Positions 61,501 to 64,000 of a stretch of DNA of 64,000 bases are shown piece after piece (the first letter of the stretch is position 1; every line of letters starts with the position of its first letter). The translations under genes and the position numbers were made by a program. The notes beneath the pieces are model-generated. The model was not told the origin of the DNA. It saw only the letters and a list, made by a program, of their open reading frames with translations, and searched no databases. Where the stretch lies: positions 23,915,849 through 23,979,848 of the forward strand of contig CM038702.1 of assembly GCA_021613375.1 (NCBI GenBank). The letters run 5' to 3'. The DNA comes from Megaleporinus macrocephalus. Its lineage: Eukaryota; Chordata; Actinopteri; Characiformes; Anostomidae.

Positions 61501-61927
61501 CCCTTTCATGCATGAATTATTAAAAACTGTATTCAGACTCAGATCTGCAATAAAAAACATTTTATTTTACATAAAAATCAGTTTTATTAAAAAGTTGCTG
61601 AACTGTCCATATATGTGTACACCATGTATTCGTGGAGTAAAAAAAACATGTGAACTTTCATGAACTTTTAAATGTATTATATTGTAAAACTAACATTTTA
61701 TACAAACAATGCTGAACTTGGCTGGAATTGGATATCTGTTCATCCTGTGATGATATAGGCGGCCGACGGTAGCAAGACATGTTTGTTACAGTACTCTTAC
61801 TTCTTGCTGTGAAATCCCTCAAAACAGTCTAGACAGAGGGAAGCTTGATATTAGACACAGATGGATTTCATATGCTTTAAATAAAACTATTAACTGTCCA
61901 CAAGCGAGGACACCATGCATGAAAGGG
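61501..61927. mobile_element. piggyBac-type MITE with TTAA target duplication
   Basis: TTAA at 61497-61500 and 61928-61931 flanks a 427-bp element whose ends are exact 14-bp inverted repeats, CCCTTTCATGCATG (61501-61514) and CATGCATGAAAGGG (61914-61927). TTAA target use and CCC-starting ends are hallmarks of piggyBac elements. It has no coding capacity, so a transposase would be supplied in trans. Confidence 0.88.
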
Positions 61928-61931
61928 TTAA

Positions 61932-62255
61932 ATATCTACAAAATTCAAAGGATTCAGTGAGTCACAAATTTGATGATGATTTGATGTAGTCATTATGGTT
62001 TGATCCAGAACCATATCTAACAATGCACTCAATCCACTGATGTAACTGGAAGAACTATTTACAGTGTAAACAATGAAAACAAATGAAAACCATTTCCTTA
62101 AAAATAGCTTGAAAGTTTTGTACCTAAATTCTATGCAAAATTGATGCAGTTGAATTTCCAGCTTTGATATATTATGATGAATCAATTACTTTTGCACTTC
62201 TACAGTAAACTAATATTTCTTTGTACATGTTAACTTTACACGAGGCTGAAAGGGG
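61932..62255. other. Spacer, no gene seen
   Basis: An 85-codon minus-strand frame has no motif. Confidence 0.35.
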
Positions 62256-62256
62256 G

Positions 62257-62650
62257 GCCTATTATGCTCTTTTATTGTTTCTAATTTTATTTTTGGGGTC
62301 TACTAGAACAGATTTACATACTTGAATTTTCCTAAAAAGCAATACTTGTCCTATACTGCACATCTGTAGTCACCCTCTGTCTTGTTTTTGTGCCCCGCCT
62401 CCAGATCAGCCAAGTTGCTCTTACAATGGCATCAGTTCTGCAATATCAGTTTGAACCAGAGTCTGATCCTCAAAGTCAGGTAGAACAAGTTGGTAGACCT
62501 GGTCCAAGCTAGACTGGAGCAGGAGGTTTTAGAGTGGTGAGCCAATTAACTTTTTCAGCTTGTTGGTGATAGGGATTGTGTTACGAGATGACATCACCTT
62601 GTAATAGACTTTATAACTTTGTAGACCGTTTCCATGCACAACAAAAAATC
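62257..62650 (+). repeat. Dispersed repeat (family W), copy 2, with conserved short reading frame
   Basis: ATG at 62424 gives MASVLQYQFEPESDPQSQVE, then QVGRPGPS and a stop. It aligns with the minus-strand copy at 28563-28910 ('AAAGTCAGGTAGAACAAG', 'GATGACATCACCTTGTAA'). The head 'GGGGGGCCTATTATGC' is typical of a fish dispersed repeat. Possibly the N-terminus of a mobile gene. Confidence 0.6.
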
Positions 62651-62699
62651 CAACACACAGTAAAGAAAAGCGAAAAGCCACACAAGTATAACAGGTCCC

Positions 62700-63240
62700 C
62701 TGTAACGCAGATTTGCATTGTGAACGCATTAGTTTGTAGGAGTGTCGTCGACACGCGCACACAGGCGTAGTCAGTGTGTAAGGAGGGTGTATTAAATTGA
62801 TATTAACCTCACAGGTTAGAAGACTCTGACATAATGAGAACCGCCCACAGAGATATAACCTGCTTTTAATTAAATCTAGAACGGAGGAGTCAGGGTGCCA
62901 CTTCTGCGTGTGTGTGCGTGCCAGGTGTGTGTGTGTGGCTCACTCTTGCCAGCGATGACTAATGAGTTGTCCTGTTGGTACTCCGGTCACATAGAGGGGT
63001 CCGTGTGACAGGCTATGGAGCGAAGAAGTGAGGGACTAAATGAGATTCTCTTCAGAATGAAGCTCCAGAGAGATGGAGAGCACCGGGGGGCCACACACAC
63101 ACACATACACACAGGCAACCACACATACCCTCTGGCCTTCAGGGACAGGTGGGGAGACGGATACACACTCAGGCCCCTCAATCCAGTCATCACACACCAG
63201 TGAAAGACACCATTGTACGATTTGCTTAGATGAAGAAGCT
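62700..63240. other. Unique, GC-richer sequence with short CA/GT runs
   Basis: Short GT at 62905-62935 and CA at 63094-63112. Open frames here are not recognised. Confidence 0.35.
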
Positions 63241-63242
63241 AC

Positions 63243-63274
63243 ACGAGAGAGAGAGAGAGAGAGGGAGAGAGAGG

Positions 63275-63337
<63 letters not shown>
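63243..63337. repeat. (GA)n microsatellite
   Basis: About 95 bp of GA with a few GGGA interruptions near the left. Confidence 0.96.
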
Positions 63338-63339
<2 letters not shown>

Positions 63340-63479
63340 CAATGTAAAACACAGAAACTGCAATTTAACCCCCAACACTAAGGACCCGTCAGCACATACT
63401 GACTTCTGTTCTTGGCTTTTTTTTTATTTAATAACCACAATAAACATTGATCAGCATCTGTTCTGACTGTGGATCATCT

Positions 63480-63870
63480 GTTTTTCTACATTCTTTGTTA
63501 GCCCCTTTTCCACACTGTTCTTTAGTGTTGAGGACCCCCACAGTACCACCACAGAGCAGGTATTCTTTGGCTGGATCATTCTCAGCACTGCAGTGACTGA
63601 TGTGGTGGTGGTGTGTTAGTGGTCTCACTCTTCACTCTATTAGACACTCATGCCTTGTTGATCCAACTCGTAAATATAAAGGTTTAGAAAAAAGCTCATC
63701 TGTCACTGCACAGTTTGTGTTGGACATTCTTTAGTTCTTCGAGTTCATAAGAGTGCCCTACCACCCAAATAATGCCTGCCTTGTGGGGGTCCTGACCAAT
63801 GAAGAACTGGGTAAAGGAGGGGCTAACAAAACTTACAGAGAAACAGGTGGACTACAGTCTGTAATTGCAG
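63480..63870 (+). repeat. Family X element, large partial copy
   Basis: 'CCACCACAGAGCAGGTATTC', 'CATTCTCAGCACTGCAGTGA', 'GTGGTGGTGGTGTGTTAGTG', 'CCTACCACCCAAATAATG' and 'AACAGGTGGACTACAGTC' follow family X order. The terminal repeats are not evident. Confidence 0.75.
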
Positions 63871-64000
63871 ATATATGAAAGAAGCTGGTAAAACAGAGTA
63901 AGTGTATCTCATTATATCTGGTATATATTTGGTTCTATACATAGTATCTCATAGCTACATATATAAAAGCTATATATTGAAGAAATGTAATTAATTTTTC

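Overview
The window looks like nuclear DNA of a bony (teleost) fish. The sequence shows dense Tc1/mariner-type DNA transposons of several families, long GT, GA and TA microsatellites, tRNA-headed SINE-like repeats, hAT-, piggyBac- and LTR-type non-autonomous elements, and an L2/CR1-like LINE relic. This mix is typical of teleosts, possibly an otophysan such as a characin or catfish; that narrower guess is weak. I see no convincing host protein-coding exon, rRNA or tRNA gene. The window is best read as a gene desert or a very large intron.

Layout. 0-5.8 kb: 3' end of a Tc1 element, a (TG)n array, an inverted pair of SINE tails, a decayed LINE and a second decayed Tc1. 6-7.4 kb: a purine-rich tract holding a 419-bp tandem duplication. 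9-15.2 kb: foldback elements, a Tc1 relic, a compound triplet repeat, a 540-bp MITE and a SINE. 17-29 kb: a (CA)n(TA)n tract, a MITE with perfect 22-bp inverted ends, a 0.9-kb degenerate telomere-like block, two near-perfect palindromes within 700 bp and several unique AT-rich islands. 31.5-39.8 kb: three Tc1 relics, a 650-bp inverted-end element, a second telomere-like block and a second purine-rich tract. 40.8-50.4 kb: SINE tails, an LTR-like direct-repeat pair and other dispersed repeats. 51.1-58 kb: the best-preserved part, with an intact Tc1 element, several paired MITEs and a hAT-type element that contains a SINE. 58-64 kb: an old local duplication, a Tc1 relic, a piggyBac-type MITE with TTAA flanks and more shared repeats.

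The one clear protein-coding gene is the Tc1 transposase at 51805-52818 (337 aa). Its DDE triad, helix-turn-helix region and 42/42-bp identical terminal repeats with internal direct repeats are all present, so the element may be recently or still active. The other Tc1 copies are dead; four of them have lost the catalytic glutamate codon, each in a different way. Most other features are non-autonomous passengers. Several unique, non-repetitive AT-rich islands are candidate conserved non-coding elements, but sequence alone cannot prove this.
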